A stretch of 64,000 bases of DNA from Akkermansiaceae bacterium (lineage in GTDB: Bacteria > Verrucomicrobiota > Verrucomicrobiia > Verrucomicrobiales > Akkermansiaceae). A program made the position numbers and the translations under genes. Below, in pieces: positions 48,498 through 58,429 of the stretch. Positions within the stretch are counted from its first letter, which is position 1. The number at the start of each line of letters is the position of its first letter. Below the pieces are notes generated by a model. The model searched no databases and was not told the DNA's origin. It was given only the letters and a program-made list of their open reading frames with translations. The stretch is from contig JACKQB010000007.1 in the NCBI GenBank assembly GCA_024233115.1, positions 186,001-250,000 of the forward strand, given 5' to 3'.

Positions 48498-49145
48498 TTA
48501 CATCAAACGCGAGAGCAGACCTGGGACGATTCCGTGCCATGCCCAGGCGCGGGTGGCAGCCACGACGGCCTCCTCGTCACTGAGTCTCGGCAGGGTGCGT
48601 TTTTTCTCCAAAACCACGGTCGCCAGGGTGGCTGCCTGGAGTTCGGTGGTCAGGGTAAGTGCCTGGGCGCAGGCGGCGAGACCGAGGGAGCCCATGACGA
48701 CCCCGAGTGCCCACAGGGGGGGAAGCTTGGCGACCGCCAGACCGAAGACGCAGACGATGACGGTAAAAATAGGGAACACATGCCCGAACCGGAGTGCCCA
48801 GCGGCGTCGGCCCAGAGCCTTCGGGTCGCGCAGGGATGTGAGATAGAGGCCTACCCGGAGGGCGACCAGGCCGTGGTCAGCAGCGGATGATCCGGCGGCG
48901 GGGTTTGCGGGAAGGCTCAGCCAGTGTTCGCCTGTGACGGCGGCACCGGCCCAGGCCCGTTTGGTGGTTTTGATCTCAACCTGCTGGTGGCCCATGGAAT
49001 CCAACATCTTACGCGCCAACGTCTCCCCCTTGCTATTGAGCCGGGTCTTCCTGGAGACAGTGAGTACGCGGTCGGCATTGAGCTTACGCAAAATCAAAGC
49101 AGCCAGAAGCGGCAGCAGAGATAACAAGATCAGGAGTCGGTGCAT
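48498..49145 (-). CDS. Membrane protein resembling a degenerate YugP-type zinc metallopeptidase
   Basis: A 215-residue membrane protein. The layout follows the YugP/Zn_peptidase_2 family: an N-terminal membrane segment, a segment SRKTRLNSKGETLARKMLDS (family: SR-x-GLTGAEVARRIL), a strand with LSLPANP, a helix AADHGLVALRVGLYL at the place of the family's HEVGHA zinc motif, two hydrophobic segments, and LTLTTELQAATLATVVLEKK at the place of the EFDAS third ligand. The two zinc histidines are missing, so it cannot be an active metalloprotease of that kind. It precedes a large HEAT/TPR gene on the opposite side with 45 bases between. Confidence 0.5.
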   Translation of the reverse strand: MHRLLILLSLLPLLAALILRKLNADRVLTVSRKTRLNSKGETLARKMLDSMGHQQVEIKTTKRAWAGAAVTGEHWLSLPANPAAGSSAADHGLVALRVGLYLTSLRDPKALGRRRWALRFGHVFPIFTVIVCVFGLAVAKLPPLWALGVVMGSLGLAACAQALTLTTELQAATLATVVLEKKRTLPRLSDEEAVVAATRAWAWHGIVPGLLSRLM

Positions 49146-49190
49146 GTAGACGGGTGTCAGGGAGCGGGGGTCAGGGGGCGGGCTTGGAGT

Positions 49191-51947
49191 TTAACGAGGC
49201 AGCGGGTCGTTTTCAAAGCGCTCGAGTTGTTTGTGGAGCTGTTTGTAGTTCGCCATCACCTGGCTTTCATCGCGGGGATTGCCTTGGGCGTTGGCGACAC
49301 TGCCGGCAACGGCTTTCTTGGACCATTCGACCGCCTTTTTCCGATCGCCTTTGGCAAACCACACCTCGGCCATGGTGTCGAGATAGGCGCCCTGGGTGGG
49401 TCGGGATTTCAGGGCCTCCCTGGCATGCTCCTCCGCAGCGGCCAGATTTCTAACTGCCCTGGCAGCAAGCCATGCGGCCGTGTTGTGGGAGTTATGCGCT
49501 TTCGGGAAGCGCCGGCAAGCGGCCTCCACATGGCGGTAGCTATCCTCGAACCACTGATCGTAGGCTTTACCGATGTTCTCTTTTCTCAGTATCGGGAAAA
49601 ACTCATCCGCCAGCGAGCCGTCACCCGGGATCAATTGGCGGGCGGCATTGAGATGATCCAAGGCGATCGACTTCCGACCGTTTTTCAACAGATCCATCCC
49701 CTTGCAGAAGTCAGCGTAAAAGCGGGAGCGGAGGATCGACTGCACCGAGCTCCCCGTCCGGCCGCGCATCATGAGCTGGGTGGATGTCTCACCGATGGCC
49801 GAGGCCAGTTTCCACTGATGATTGCGATAGAGGACCTGCCCGTAGTGGGCAAGATAGACAATGGCTCGGTCGAACTCCGAATCAGAAAGGTCTGCTAGAG
49901 TTGCGGCGTGAAGCCAAAGCTCCGTGGCCTTGTCCTCGACTCCCGCTTCGTAGAGCTCCCAGCCGAGGCGATTGAGAATAGCTGCATTGCCCATGCTGAG
50001 AAGCAGGACCCGGTCATATACCTTGCCCGCCTCCTTGGCGCGATCCAGTTTGCTTAATGCGATGTACCACTTGGTGAGATTGATAACATCGCTTGGATTT
50101 TTTTTCGCGATGTCCGCCAAACCGGGTTCGATGGTTTTCCATCGGAGCAGGGCAGCGTCGAGAAAGGTCTTGCTGTGGACCCACCGGTCATTGGCTTTTG
50201 CCAGGCCGTCGGCCATGCGTGATGCCAACGCCAGATCGTTACGTTTGATACTGAACGAAAACAGTGCCATCAACCGCTCCTCCTTGACCTCCGGAGCCTC
50301 AGCCGCAACATCATCTATCAAGGCCTTGTGAAGCTTGTCCGTTTTATTGTCGGGGTCCGCAAGCAACCCGGACAAGAGAGCCAGCTCGTTGAGGGCTTTG
50401 CCAATGTCCTGGTTATTCCGTTTTTTGAGATGGGCCCAGATGTGGTTCAGTGATTTGGACGGCATCTGTTTCAGTAGTTTTTTTACCGCCAGGTCGGCTT
50501 CGCCATCCTCATTGCCGCGCTGCTCGATAAAGTGGACCGCCTCCGCCCCGAGGCCGTAGATGGCCATACTGGAAACCAGGTCAAACCAACCATCCGAGCC
50601 ATCGGCTTCAAGCGCGCTCATCATGGGTGTTAGAACAGCAATCGCGTGCTGGCCTTCACCGTGCGAAACCAGGAAACTCGCCAGCAGGATCAGCTGGTGA
50701 TAGAGCCGGTCATCCTCTTCCTCAATCGCGTTGGCTGTAAACTTCTTCACCCAGTCCGTGTAGGGCGGCTTGGCGTCCCGGGGGATACCAAGCACTTGTA
50801 AACAGAGCTCGGGCGATTCAATGGAATCAAAATACTCGAATGCGGCCTCGACGTCCTGACGAAGCAGAAGGTCAACGGCCTCTTTACGAAATCCGTTAGC
50901 TGCTAGACAGATGGCAGTGCGGGCTGTGGAGTCTTCGTCTTGAGCCAGCCGGGCCAGTTCACGGGCAATGAGGGCAGCCTCCTTCCCTTTTCCCTCGAGC
51001 CGACTGAGCTGGATCCGGCAGCCCATGCTGTAGACCACGTCAAGGTCCGGCTGTTCGTCATAGCGGCGTAGCCACGGCACGGCATTGCCATCTAACACAC
51101 GCAATGCATCAGCCAGCTTCTGCTCGCCGGCTTTTTCCGCTTCGCGGATGGCGGCGGGGATATTGCCACCGGCCCGATGGAGTGACATCCTCCACCGGGC
51201 ACCCTTTTTGCCTGGCAGATTGGCCGCCTTTTTCAGTTGTTCATCAAGCTGGCCTCGTCGGGCATGGAACCAAGCCCGCATCAGCAGGGACTGGGCATCG
51301 TCGGCTGTGAGTTCAAGGATTTCACCGGCAAGGGCGAAGTCTCCCCGGGCAAGGGCTTCACGGGTGGCTTGTCCCGCTGTCCGTTTTACGATGTCGGCCA
51401 TCTGGTCTCTTACCTCCGGGTCCTTTTCCAACAGAGCCAGATGCAGAACCTGCTTCCACTGCCCCAACTCAAGGAGTTTGCGGAGGATCACCAACTTCAT
51501 CTCGCCGTCACCTCGCGAGAACTTGACCACGAGCGCCTTAACCTCATCGGGGCTGTCAAAAAGCACCCCGGCGGAGATATAGAGCACCAATTCACCGGCG
51601 CGATCGGCGGCTTCGGGGTCATTGCCTGCCTCCGCCTGACGAAGGGCGGGCAGGGCCGCGGTCCCAGCTCGCCAGAGCTGCTCCATGGCTTTTTCCCTTG
51701 CGAGGTAGGATTCGTCACTGAGCTGGGTGACCAAGGCTGCCACGTTTTCCGCGGTGGCTGGTTCTTGCTCGGCGGCAGATACAGCCGTGGATAAGGCTGT
51801 CCCGGTGAATAAGAGGTGAAGAATACCGGCAAAAACACCCGCCCATAACGCCTTCAGCGCAGAGCATGCAGCGGAGTTACCAGCGACGGGACACCGTGGG
51901 GATTGCACCGGTGACGCTACGATGGGGGGGCACAAAATGAATTTCAT
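49191..51947 (-). CDS. Large exported HEAT/TPR-repeat protein
   Basis: A 918-residue protein with a signal or anchor segment (AGVFAGILHLLFTGTALSTA) and then all-helical repeats. Residues 60-180 are HEAT-like (VAALVTQLSDESYLAREKAM, ALPALRQAEAGNDPEAADRA), and the remainder is TPR-like, with clear C-terminal units (NTAAWLAARAVRNLAAAEEH and YLDTMAEVWFAKGDRKKAVEW). A long stretch between them has irregular repeats. It is likely a periplasmic scaffold. The ATG at 51947 is preferred; a start further up would overlap the neighbouring hydrolase gene. Partner unknown. Confidence 0.85.
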   Translation of the reverse strand: MKFILCPPIVASPVQSPRCPVAGNSAACSALKALWAGVFAGILHLLFTGTALSTAVSAAEQEPATAENVAALVTQLSDESYLAREKAMEQLWRAGTAALPALRQAEAGNDPEAADRAGELVLYISAGVLFDSPDEVKALVVKFSRGDGEMKLVILRKLLELGQWKQVLHLALLEKDPEVRDQMADIVKRTAGQATREALARGDFALAGEILELTADDAQSLLMRAWFHARRGQLDEQLKKAANLPGKKGARWRMSLHRAGGNIPAAIREAEKAGEQKLADALRVLDGNAVPWLRRYDEQPDLDVVYSMGCRIQLSRLEGKGKEAALIARELARLAQDEDSTARTAICLAANGFRKEAVDLLLRQDVEAAFEYFDSIESPELCLQVLGIPRDAKPPYTDWVKKFTANAIEEEDDRLYHQLILLASFLVSHGEGQHAIAVLTPMMSALEADGSDGWFDLVSSMAIYGLGAEAVHFIEQRGNEDGEADLAVKKLLKQMPSKSLNHIWAHLKKRNNQDIGKALNELALLSGLLADPDNKTDKLHKALIDDVAAEAPEVKEERLMALFSFSIKRNDLALASRMADGLAKANDRWVHSKTFLDAALLRWKTIEPGLADIAKKNPSDVINLTKWYIALSKLDRAKEAGKVYDRVLLLSMGNAAILNRLGWELYEAGVEDKATELWLHAATLADLSDSEFDRAIVYLAHYGQVLYRNHQWKLASAIGETSTQLMMRGRTGSSVQSILRSRFYADFCKGMDLLKNGRKSIALDHLNAARQLIPGDGSLADEFFPILRKENIGKAYDQWFEDSYRHVEAACRRFPKAHNSHNTAAWLAARAVRNLAAAEEHAREALKSRPTQGAYLDTMAEVWFAKGDRKKAVEWSKKAVAGSVANAQGNPRDESQVMANYKQLHKQLERFENDPLPR

Positions 51948-52032
51948 ATCTTTCACATGCTTTTTTACGTCTGGACTTGCAATGATATTAGGAGAAAAGG
52001 GATGCATTGGCACTCGTTTAATGGTCGGGATT

Positions 52033-53058
52033 TTATTCACTTGCGGGATGCTTCACCTGCCAGGCCTGCTTGAGCCATTGGGATACGTCCTTGAAAATCT
52101 TGTCGCGGTCATGGTCATACATCAGCAGGTGGTATGAACCGGGGTAGTATTTTTTTGTTTTCCTGGTGGTGGTGGGAAAGTGATCAAAGAAGTCATTGAC
52201 GTCCTTTTCCTGGGTAAAAATGTCTTTGCCTCCGTGCAGGACGAGGATGGGGCATTTCACGAGGGATGCCCTGTGGTCCATCTTTGCCGCCATGTCTCCC
52301 AGCACCAGCAAGAGCCGCAATGTGTAGCGAGGGATGTACCACGGGTTTTTCGCTGCTTGCTGCTCGTGGATATCATCCTCGGTCACCACCGCTTTCCGAC
52401 CTTCGGAAAGCGTTTCCAGAGAGACGCGAAGCTTGGGCAACAACAAGGAGGAGATGCGCACAGCAAGCAATTTCCAGAAGGGCAGTTTCGCTTCCACTTC
52501 GACAATGGGGGAGGCAATGACCATGGCATCCGGCTGCTGCTCGCCGGTCGGGGTATTGCTGTAGGCATGCATTACGATCAAGGAGCCCATACTCTCGCCA
52601 AACCAGACAATTTTCGAGTTTGGATGGGCCTTACGGACAAGCCGGGTAAAGGTGTAAAGGTCTTTGTACCACTCCCTGGCCTGGTGGATGTCCCCCCTTC
52701 TGAACACTTTTTCATCCATTCCCTGCCCCCTGGTTTCCGCAGCGTAAAGGGCTACGTCGTCGTGCTGTTTGAGCAGTTGTTTTGCCATGTTCTCGTAATC
52801 CCCGGAATGGCCGGATATGCCGTGGACCCCGACGATCACTACGGCGGGGTCCTTGCCTGGTGCCGAGGTCGGCAGCCACTTGCGATAGCCAAATGTATCA
52901 CCATCGTAAGAGATATAATGTTTGTCGGCGAAGCGCGGTAGTCCTTTCACTTTGTGGGTCAAGTTAAGTCGGGTAGAGCATGATAACACCAGCACAAGCG
53001 AGATCGCGACCATGACGAATCGCAACGGTTTACACGGTCTGGAAAAAGGATCGGTCAT
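52033..53058 (-). CDS. Lipoprotein alpha/beta hydrolase (monoacylglycerol lipase-like)
   Basis: A 341-residue S33-type serine hydrolase with a lipobox LVLSC (Cys27), hence membrane-attached. The fold begins VVIVGVHGISGHSGDYENMA, the nucleophile elbow is WFGESMGSL, the Asp is in LVLHGGKDIFTQEKD-type sequence, and the His in YYPGSYHLLMYDHD. The ETRGQG motif is the equivalent of the lid-base DxRGHG of monoacylglycerol lipases. It would hydrolyse monoglycerides or short esters in the envelope. The gene stands upstream of the HEAT/TPR gene on the same strand. Confidence 0.9.
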   Translation of the reverse strand: MTDPFSRPCKPLRFVMVAISLVLVLSCSTRLNLTHKVKGLPRFADKHYISYDGDTFGYRKWLPTSAPGKDPAVVIVGVHGISGHSGDYENMAKQLLKQHDDVALYAAETRGQGMDEKVFRRGDIHQAREWYKDLYTFTRLVRKAHPNSKIVWFGESMGSLIVMHAYSNTPTGEQQPDAMVIASPIVEVEAKLPFWKLLAVRISSLLLPKLRVSLETLSEGRKAVVTEDDIHEQQAAKNPWYIPRYTLRLLLVLGDMAAKMDHRASLVKCPILVLHGGKDIFTQEKDVNDFFDHFPTTTRKTKKYYPGSYHLLMYDHDRDKIFKDVSQWLKQAWQVKHPASE

Positions 53059-53168
53059 CAAGCTCTGGCGAACATGATCGCAAAGAGGATGAATTGCAAG
53101 CGTCCATGATCCGGATGTCGGCAAGGAGATTGCTTGATTAATCCTCACCGGGGTGCTTTTCTCTCCCC

Positions 53169-53543
53169 GTGCTACAAATAGTTTTCAACGAAATCAGTGC
53201 TGCGGAGATCTCACGCCTGGACACCCTTGAGCAGTTGGAGCTGCTCGATGCCTTCAAGGTCACCGAATCCGACCTTGTTGACATGGATGATGCGCAGTCT
53301 GAAAAAAGCTTCGGTAAGATGATCCGTGACGGGAAAACGCTCTATCGTTTCCGGACCGATGACTACCGGATCTATTTTGAGGTGGCCGAGCATTCGGTCA
53401 TCGTCCACCGTGTCCTCAATAAAAACACGTTTTCGGATTTTCTGTTTCGATCCAAGATGCCCGTCTCGGAGGATGAACAACTGGCGGAATCCAAATATTT
53501 CTGGAAACTCATTGATGAAGGCAGGAACGCGCGCCGGATGTGA
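53169..53543 (+). CDS. RelE/ParE-like small protein
   Basis: A 124-residue protein whose N-terminal two thirds looks like a RelE/ParE fold: an N-terminal helix pair, GKMIRDGKTLYRFRTDDYRIYFEV and VIVHRVLNKNTFSDF. The order Arg-x(3)-DDYRIYFEV matches the RelE-type R-x-G-x-YR-(I/V)-x-(Y/F) strand. A helical C-terminal extension (SEDEQLAESKYFWKLIDEGR) follows. No antitoxin gene is adjacent; the next gene is a TPR membrane protein. It is probably a stand-alone RelE-fold protein of another role, or an orphan toxin. The start is a GTG at 53169. Confidence 0.7.
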   Translation: MLQIVFNEISAAEISRLDTLEQLELLDAFKVTESDLVDMDDAQSEKSFGKMIRDGKTLYRFRTDDYRIYFEVAEHSVIVHRVLNKNTFSDFLFRSKMPVSEDEQLAESKYFWKLIDEGRNARRM

Positions 53544-53630
53544 TCCTGGAATACGCCGGCTCCAGGGGGGGACAGTTCGTGATTTTATGACTTTCAGTGG
53601 CTCTCGGGTCATGCTAAAAGTAACAGCATC

Positions 53631-54227
53631 ATGACTAAGTGGATTGTGCATTCTGTTATCTTTCTTGCGGTTGCAGGTATTTTGTTTGCCGTGTTTACCA
53701 ATAACGAGGCAGATCCGGATGCCAATGCCGTGGCCCAGCTTCCTGCCCTTCTTTTAGCCGGTATTTACTTGGGGGTCCTCTTTGTGATTTACGTCCTTCC
53801 CGCCGTTACCCACAAGGCAACCAGCGCGGTTCTTGATTCGAACGAGCTGGTCGAGACCGACCCCCTACACGGTGCCCGCGCTGCCTACGCCCGGGGCGAT
53901 TACGAAGAAGCGATTGAAGTTTACCGCAGTGTCGCCGACGATGATCCTTACAATCGACTCCCATGGGTGGAAATTGCCAAAATCCAGCACGACAACCTCG
54001 AGGAGCCGGCGACAGCGCTCAACACACTACGGACGGCCTTGGAAAGCCACGAATGGCCGGTCAACGACGCCGCCTATTTCATGGGCCGCCTTGCAGAAAT
54101 CTATCTTGATGATATGGACGACCGTGACTCCTGCGTCACGATTCTCAACCAGATGATCGAGCTGTTCCCTGAAACCCGGCACGCAGCCAATGCCACGCAC
54201 AGACTCAGGGAAATGGGTGAAATGTAG
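53631..54227 (+). CDS. Membrane-anchored TPR protein
   Basis: A 198-residue protein with two N-terminal membrane segments (about 5-22 and 38-57) and a cytoplasmic or periplasmic tetratricopeptide region (about 75-195): ARAAYARGDYEEAIEVYRSV, LPWVEIAKIQHDNLEEPATALNTL and AYFMGRLAEIYLDDMDDRDS, about three TPR units. It likely mediates protein-protein contacts. It is followed by comEC after 47 bases. No enzymatic function is visible. Confidence 0.85.
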   Translation: MTKWIVHSVIFLAVAGILFAVFTNNEADPDANAVAQLPALLLAGIYLGVLFVIYVLPAVTHKATSAVLDSNELVETDPLHGARAAYARGDYEEAIEVYRSVADDDPYNRLPWVEIAKIQHDNLEEPATALNTLRTALESHEWPVNDAAYFMGRLAEIYLDDMDDRDSCVTILNQMIELFPETRHAANATHRLREMGEM

Positions 54228-54274
54228 TCGAGTCCGCACAATATCAGGGACGCGTGAAGGGGTAAAAGATATCC

Positions 54275-56611
54275 TTGCACCGGAATCAAGCCATACTAAC
54301 ATGGCCCGTCGTGTGTACTCCCACCCCATTGGCTCGATTTCTCTCGTTGTTTCCCCTATGGTCAATGTTGCTAGGGGTTGTCGCGGGTGTCTGGGTGGCG
54401 GATCACCACGGCACCACCGCATGGCTTTTGGGAGCAGTATGCGGCGGCATTGCCTCCCTTGTTTTCAGGAAAAAGGCCGTTACCTTCATCGTTCTCGGGA
54501 CCCTGTTAGGGCACGGAATCCACGGGCTGCAGATTGATCTTCAAAGGTCATGGGTGAATGCTGCACGGTCAGGCGCACTCGCCAACCGGGTTCAACTAAC
54601 AGGAACCATTATCGACACCGGCTCATCGCAAGACGGCCCTTACCTCGTTCAGGTTCACCGGATGGATGGCGAATCCGATACGCCCCCACCACTCCAGGTG
54701 AAAGGTGCCCGCGTGATCCTGACACCAGCCATCAAAAATAAACGCCCCCTCAAGTATGGCGACATGATCCAGTGCTCCGGAATACTCAGGGAGGTAGGCC
54801 CGATGCGCAACCCGTATGGCTTTGATCGAGCCCAGTGGTTTCACCGTCAGGGGGCGGATCTCACGATCACCCCCAGCTCCGCCGTCGTCGTGCAGGGGGT
54901 AAGCTGGTTTCGTCGTCCCGTCAGGACCACCGCCGACTGGAGGGTTCATTTACGTCAAAAAATGACCTCAGGACTTGCCCCTGACTCACGAGAAGCCCAG
55001 CTGATCAGAGCCGTCGTGTTAGGTGAGCGCCCGCCCCAACCATCGGGCATGATCGATGACTTCAGGAACAGTGGAACCCTGCATGTCTTTGCCGTCAGTG
55101 GTTTGCACGTCGGTATGGTGGGCACCATCATCGGCAGCCTGCTCTGGCTCCTCCGCGTGCCACGCTGGGTGTTGATCACCGGCATTATTCTCAGTATGAC
55201 ACTTTATGCTGGTATCACGGGCCTCCGGCCACCCGCCGTCCGCGCGGTCATTATGGCCTCTGTTTTCCTGGCAGGATTCCTGATCCGGCGACGGCCTTCG
55301 TTAATCAACAGCCTGGCCGCCAGCGCGGTCGTCGTTTTACTCTGGGACGGACACCAACTTTTCACACCGGGGTTCCAGCTTTCCTATGGCGTGCTGCTGA
55401 CGCTTGCCCTGGCATCCGCGTTCTGGATGCGCGTGCTCAGGCCGATGGCCGAAATCGATCCCTTCATGCCGCGCCTGCTGCTCACCCCATGGCAGGAGCG
55501 GATTCTCAACTGGAGGAAATGGCTTCGGAACTCACTCTCCGTATCACTGGCCGCATGGATGGGCTCGGCTCCATTGATGTGGGTCCATTTCGGCATCATC
55601 ACCCCCATCGCCATCATCGCCGGCATCCCGCTGATGTTGTTGGTTTTCGTGATCCTGGCCCTCGCCATGCTCAGCATCGCAGCAGGATCAGTCTGGGCAC
55701 CCGCAGGCGAAACCGTAAACCAGGTAAACGCCCTCATGGCCAAAGCCACCTACAGCATCGCGGGAACATTCGCCGACACGCCAGGTGGGCATTGGCACCG
55801 CCAACCATCACGTCCGGAAAAAGGACGCGTTATCGTGTTTGATATACCCTATGGTGGCGGCGCAAACCTGATCGATATCGGCGGCGGCATTCTATTGGAT
55901 TGCGGACGGTCAGATCATTTTTACCGTCATGTCCTCCCCACCCTGAGTGCCTTGAGGTCAAACCCGGATTCCCTCATTGTTAGCCACGCCGATTCGAAAC
56001 ACAGCGGCGGCATGCCACATTGCCTGGATCTCTTTCATCCCAAACAGGCGCTCATCCCACGCACCGACCAGCTCAGCAAAAGCTACCGCCATTTCCTGAC
56101 CCGGGCAGAAGCCTCTGGCTGTCGACTCGTCATCCCGCACAGCGGGCAGTTTTTACCTATCAAACCGGATGTTGACCTGGAAATACTGCACGCTCCTGTC
56201 GAGCTGGAAGGCAAAGGCCGGGCAGACGATACCGGACTCGTTATCAGGCTGCATTGGTACGGCTGGAAAATCCTATTCACAGGTGACGCCGGGTTTATCA
56301 CAGAAACCCGACTCCTTGAGTCCGGGCAGGATCTCAGTGCCGATGTTATCATCACCGGTAGAAACCGGGACGACTTCACGGGGCGGGAGGACTTCTACCG
56401 GGCTGTAGGCCCCAAGGCCGTTATCTCAAGCAACTGCGACTTCCCCGCCGAAGAAATCATTCCGCAGAGCTGGTTTGAGATGACCCGCAAGCTCAGGATC
56501 ACCCCCCTCGATCAACAGCAGACCGGTGCCGTCACTCTGACAATCGACCATGGCAAGCTCGTGCTCACACCGACACTCACCCCTGACGAACCCGTCATCA
56601 TCACACGCTGA
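54275..56611 (+). CDS. comEC: ComEC/Rec2-family competence protein
   Basis: A 778-residue DNA-uptake channel protein. An N-terminal membrane and OB-fold part (LTGTIIDTG, PLKYGDMIQCSGILREVGPMR-like sequence, DUF4131) is followed by the competence membrane domain (LHVFAVSGLHVGMVGTIIGSL, ITGLRPPAVRAVIMASV, FTPGFQLSYG) and a C-terminal metallo-beta-lactamase domain with the motif SHADSKHSGGMP. ComEC moves single-stranded DNA across the inner membrane; the MBL domain may be a nuclease. The start is a TTG at 54275; no ATG fits earlier. It abuts the ABC permease gene directly (TGA then TTG). Confidence 0.95.
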   Translation: MHRNQAILTWPVVCTPTPLARFLSLFPLWSMLLGVVAGVWVADHHGTTAWLLGAVCGGIASLVFRKKAVTFIVLGTLLGHGIHGLQIDLQRSWVNAARSGALANRVQLTGTIIDTGSSQDGPYLVQVHRMDGESDTPPPLQVKGARVILTPAIKNKRPLKYGDMIQCSGILREVGPMRNPYGFDRAQWFHRQGADLTITPSSAVVVQGVSWFRRPVRTTADWRVHLRQKMTSGLAPDSREAQLIRAVVLGERPPQPSGMIDDFRNSGTLHVFAVSGLHVGMVGTIIGSLLWLLRVPRWVLITGIILSMTLYAGITGLRPPAVRAVIMASVFLAGFLIRRRPSLINSLAASAVVVLLWDGHQLFTPGFQLSYGVLLTLALASAFWMRVLRPMAEIDPFMPRLLLTPWQERILNWRKWLRNSLSVSLAAWMGSAPLMWVHFGIITPIAIIAGIPLMLLVFVILALAMLSIAAGSVWAPAGETVNQVNALMAKATYSIAGTFADTPGGHWHRQPSRPEKGRVIVFDIPYGGGANLIDIGGGILLDCGRSDHFYRHVLPTLSALRSNPDSLIVSHADSKHSGGMPHCLDLFHPKQALIPRTDQLSKSYRHFLTRAEASGCRLVIPHSGQFLPIKPDVDLEILHAPVELEGKGRADDTGLVIRLHWYGWKILFTGDAGFITETRLLESGQDLSADVIITGRNRDDFTGREDFYRAVGPKAVISSNCDFPAEEIIPQSWFEMTRKLRITPLDQQQTGAVTLTIDHGKLVLTPTLTPDEPVIITR

Positions 56612-58339
56612 TTGCCACTATTCGTTGGACAAACTACCAAGAAACAAGCAATTTTCTGCCCGCCCAACAACCCACTCCCACGAGCCATCGTCAGAAAAAA
56701 CTTCAGCCTCCTGCTCGCCCTGCGGTATTTAAACCCGCTGCGCACCCACGTCTCCGTCATCACCCTCATCTCGCTGGCAGGTGTCGCCATCGGTGTGATG
56801 GTTCTTGTGGTCGTGCTTTCCGTCTTCGGGGGGTTCGAGCAACTCGTCAAAGACCGCGTCCTCAGCTACACCCCACATATCAACGTCGAGCGGGTCGCAC
56901 CATGGCCGGATCCCGGTGAAGCCCCGGACTACAACGCCGAGGAGGAATGGCGGTCTGTGGAAAAATCCATGGCATCCCTCGATGGCGTGGAAAGCGCCTA
57001 CGCCCTGGTCAACGACTGGGTTCTTCTCGACCGGTCCGGTGCAGTGGCTCCAGCGTCGATGCAGGCGATCGATACCACCAACGAGTCGCAGCTCCAATCC
57101 CTCCAGAAACTCATCAAGCCCGGAGACGGCAGTGCGGATATGGGTCTCGGTGAACTGGCCGTCATTTCATCCCTCACTGCGGAACGTTTCGGGATTACCG
57201 TCGGCGAAATCATCCAGATCCACACCAACCGTAACCTCAAACAAATCCAACCCGTGCTCGAACGTATCGGCGAGCCTCCCTTCCATGAAACCAACGCTGA
57301 TATCCTGACCCAGATCAAGGCCGACATGCAAAGCTGCGCCACGGCCCATGGAGCCAAGGAAACCGTCCCTATTTCCGAACTCCAAAACCTCTATTACAAC
57401 CAGCTCAAACCGCTGATGGACTACAATATCCGCAATGCGGAAAAAGAGATCATCGAGGATGTGCTGATCCATCTCGAACAAGGGGAGCGCAGCACTCCGG
57501 CTCCCGACAACAGCGGGGTTTACACCTTCGACGCCGGCCACATGGCAAAAGCAATAGAGAAGCTGGATGCACTGCAACACACCGACAGCAAGGAAAGCGA
57601 CATTCAGGATATCAAACACATGAAGACGGTTGTGCTCCCCAAGGACCTCACCGTGATTGGCATCTACCAAGCGACCCGCCACGCCGCCAGCCCGGATGTT
57701 TTTGTCCCTCTTCCCGTCGGCCAGGATCTCACCGGCCTGGGTGCGGGAGTCCGGGGCATCGCTCTCCGCCTCAACGATCCTTACAAGGCTGCCGAGGTAT
57801 TAAATAAATCCATCCTCCCTAACATTCCGGACGATGGAGCCTGGGACGCCCGCACCTGGATGCAGGATCACCAGCAGCAGTTTTCGCTGATCAAGACCCA
57901 ACGCCATTTGCTATCCATCTCGCTATCCTTCATTATGCTGGTATCCGCCTTTTCGATCATGGCGGTCATGTTTACAGTCACCATCCAGAAGAAACGGGAA
58001 ATCGGCGTTATGAAGGCACTCGGCGCCACCCCGTTCCAGCTGGTGAGGGTGTTCCTCTACCAAGGGGTCATCATCGGATTGATAGGTGGCCTAATTGGCC
58101 TGGGTCTCGGCTATCTGGCTATTATCAAAAGACAAGCCATCCTGGATATGTTCGCCTCATGGGGCTTCGACCCCTTTCCCGCCGAATTCAATGGCTTCGA
58201 GGAACTCCCCGCCATCATCAACCCAACGGAGTTTCTGGTGGTCTTTCTGGCAGCCTTTGCCATGTGCGTTGTGGCCACCCTCGTTCCCGCCTTCGCAGCA
58301 TCCCGCAGCGATGCGGCGAAATCCCTGCGAAATATGTGA
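56612..58339 (+). CDS. LolC/LolE-like ABC transporter permease
   Basis: A 575-residue permease of the lipoprotein-releasing type. The N-terminal cytoplasmic start and first membrane segment (LALRYLNPLRTHVSVITLISLAGVAIGVMVLVVVLSVF) are typical, a large periplasmic domain follows (residues about 70-420), and an FtsX-type membrane domain closes it (LSISLSFIMLVSAFSIMAVM, KKREIGVMKALGATPFQLVRVFLYQGVIIG). The periplasmic domain is longer than in E. coli LolC or LolE. No LolD-type ATPase gene is adjacent. The start is a TTG at 56612 immediately after the comEC stop, and the true start could lie a few codons further in. Confidence 0.85.
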   Translation: MPLFVGQTTKKQAIFCPPNNPLPRAIVRKNFSLLLALRYLNPLRTHVSVITLISLAGVAIGVMVLVVVLSVFGGFEQLVKDRVLSYTPHINVERVAPWPDPGEAPDYNAEEEWRSVEKSMASLDGVESAYALVNDWVLLDRSGAVAPASMQAIDTTNESQLQSLQKLIKPGDGSADMGLGELAVISSLTAERFGITVGEIIQIHTNRNLKQIQPVLERIGEPPFHETNADILTQIKADMQSCATAHGAKETVPISELQNLYYNQLKPLMDYNIRNAEKEIIEDVLIHLEQGERSTPAPDNSGVYTFDAGHMAKAIEKLDALQHTDSKESDIQDIKHMKTVVLPKDLTVIGIYQATRHAASPDVFVPLPVGQDLTGLGAGVRGIALRLNDPYKAAEVLNKSILPNIPDDGAWDARTWMQDHQQQFSLIKTQRHLLSISLSFIMLVSAFSIMAVMFTVTIQKKREIGVMKALGATPFQLVRVFLYQGVIIGLIGGLIGLGLGYLAIIKRQAILDMFASWGFDPFPAEFNGFEELPAIINPTEFLVVFLAAFAMCVVATLVPAFAASRSDAAKSLRNM

Positions 58340-58429
58340 GCCTCCCTCACGTATTATCCTGCATATGATACGAAGCAGCGGCTCGGGCCACCACCCTCCA
58401 GCCACTCCTATTCAGCACTCAACAGCCCT

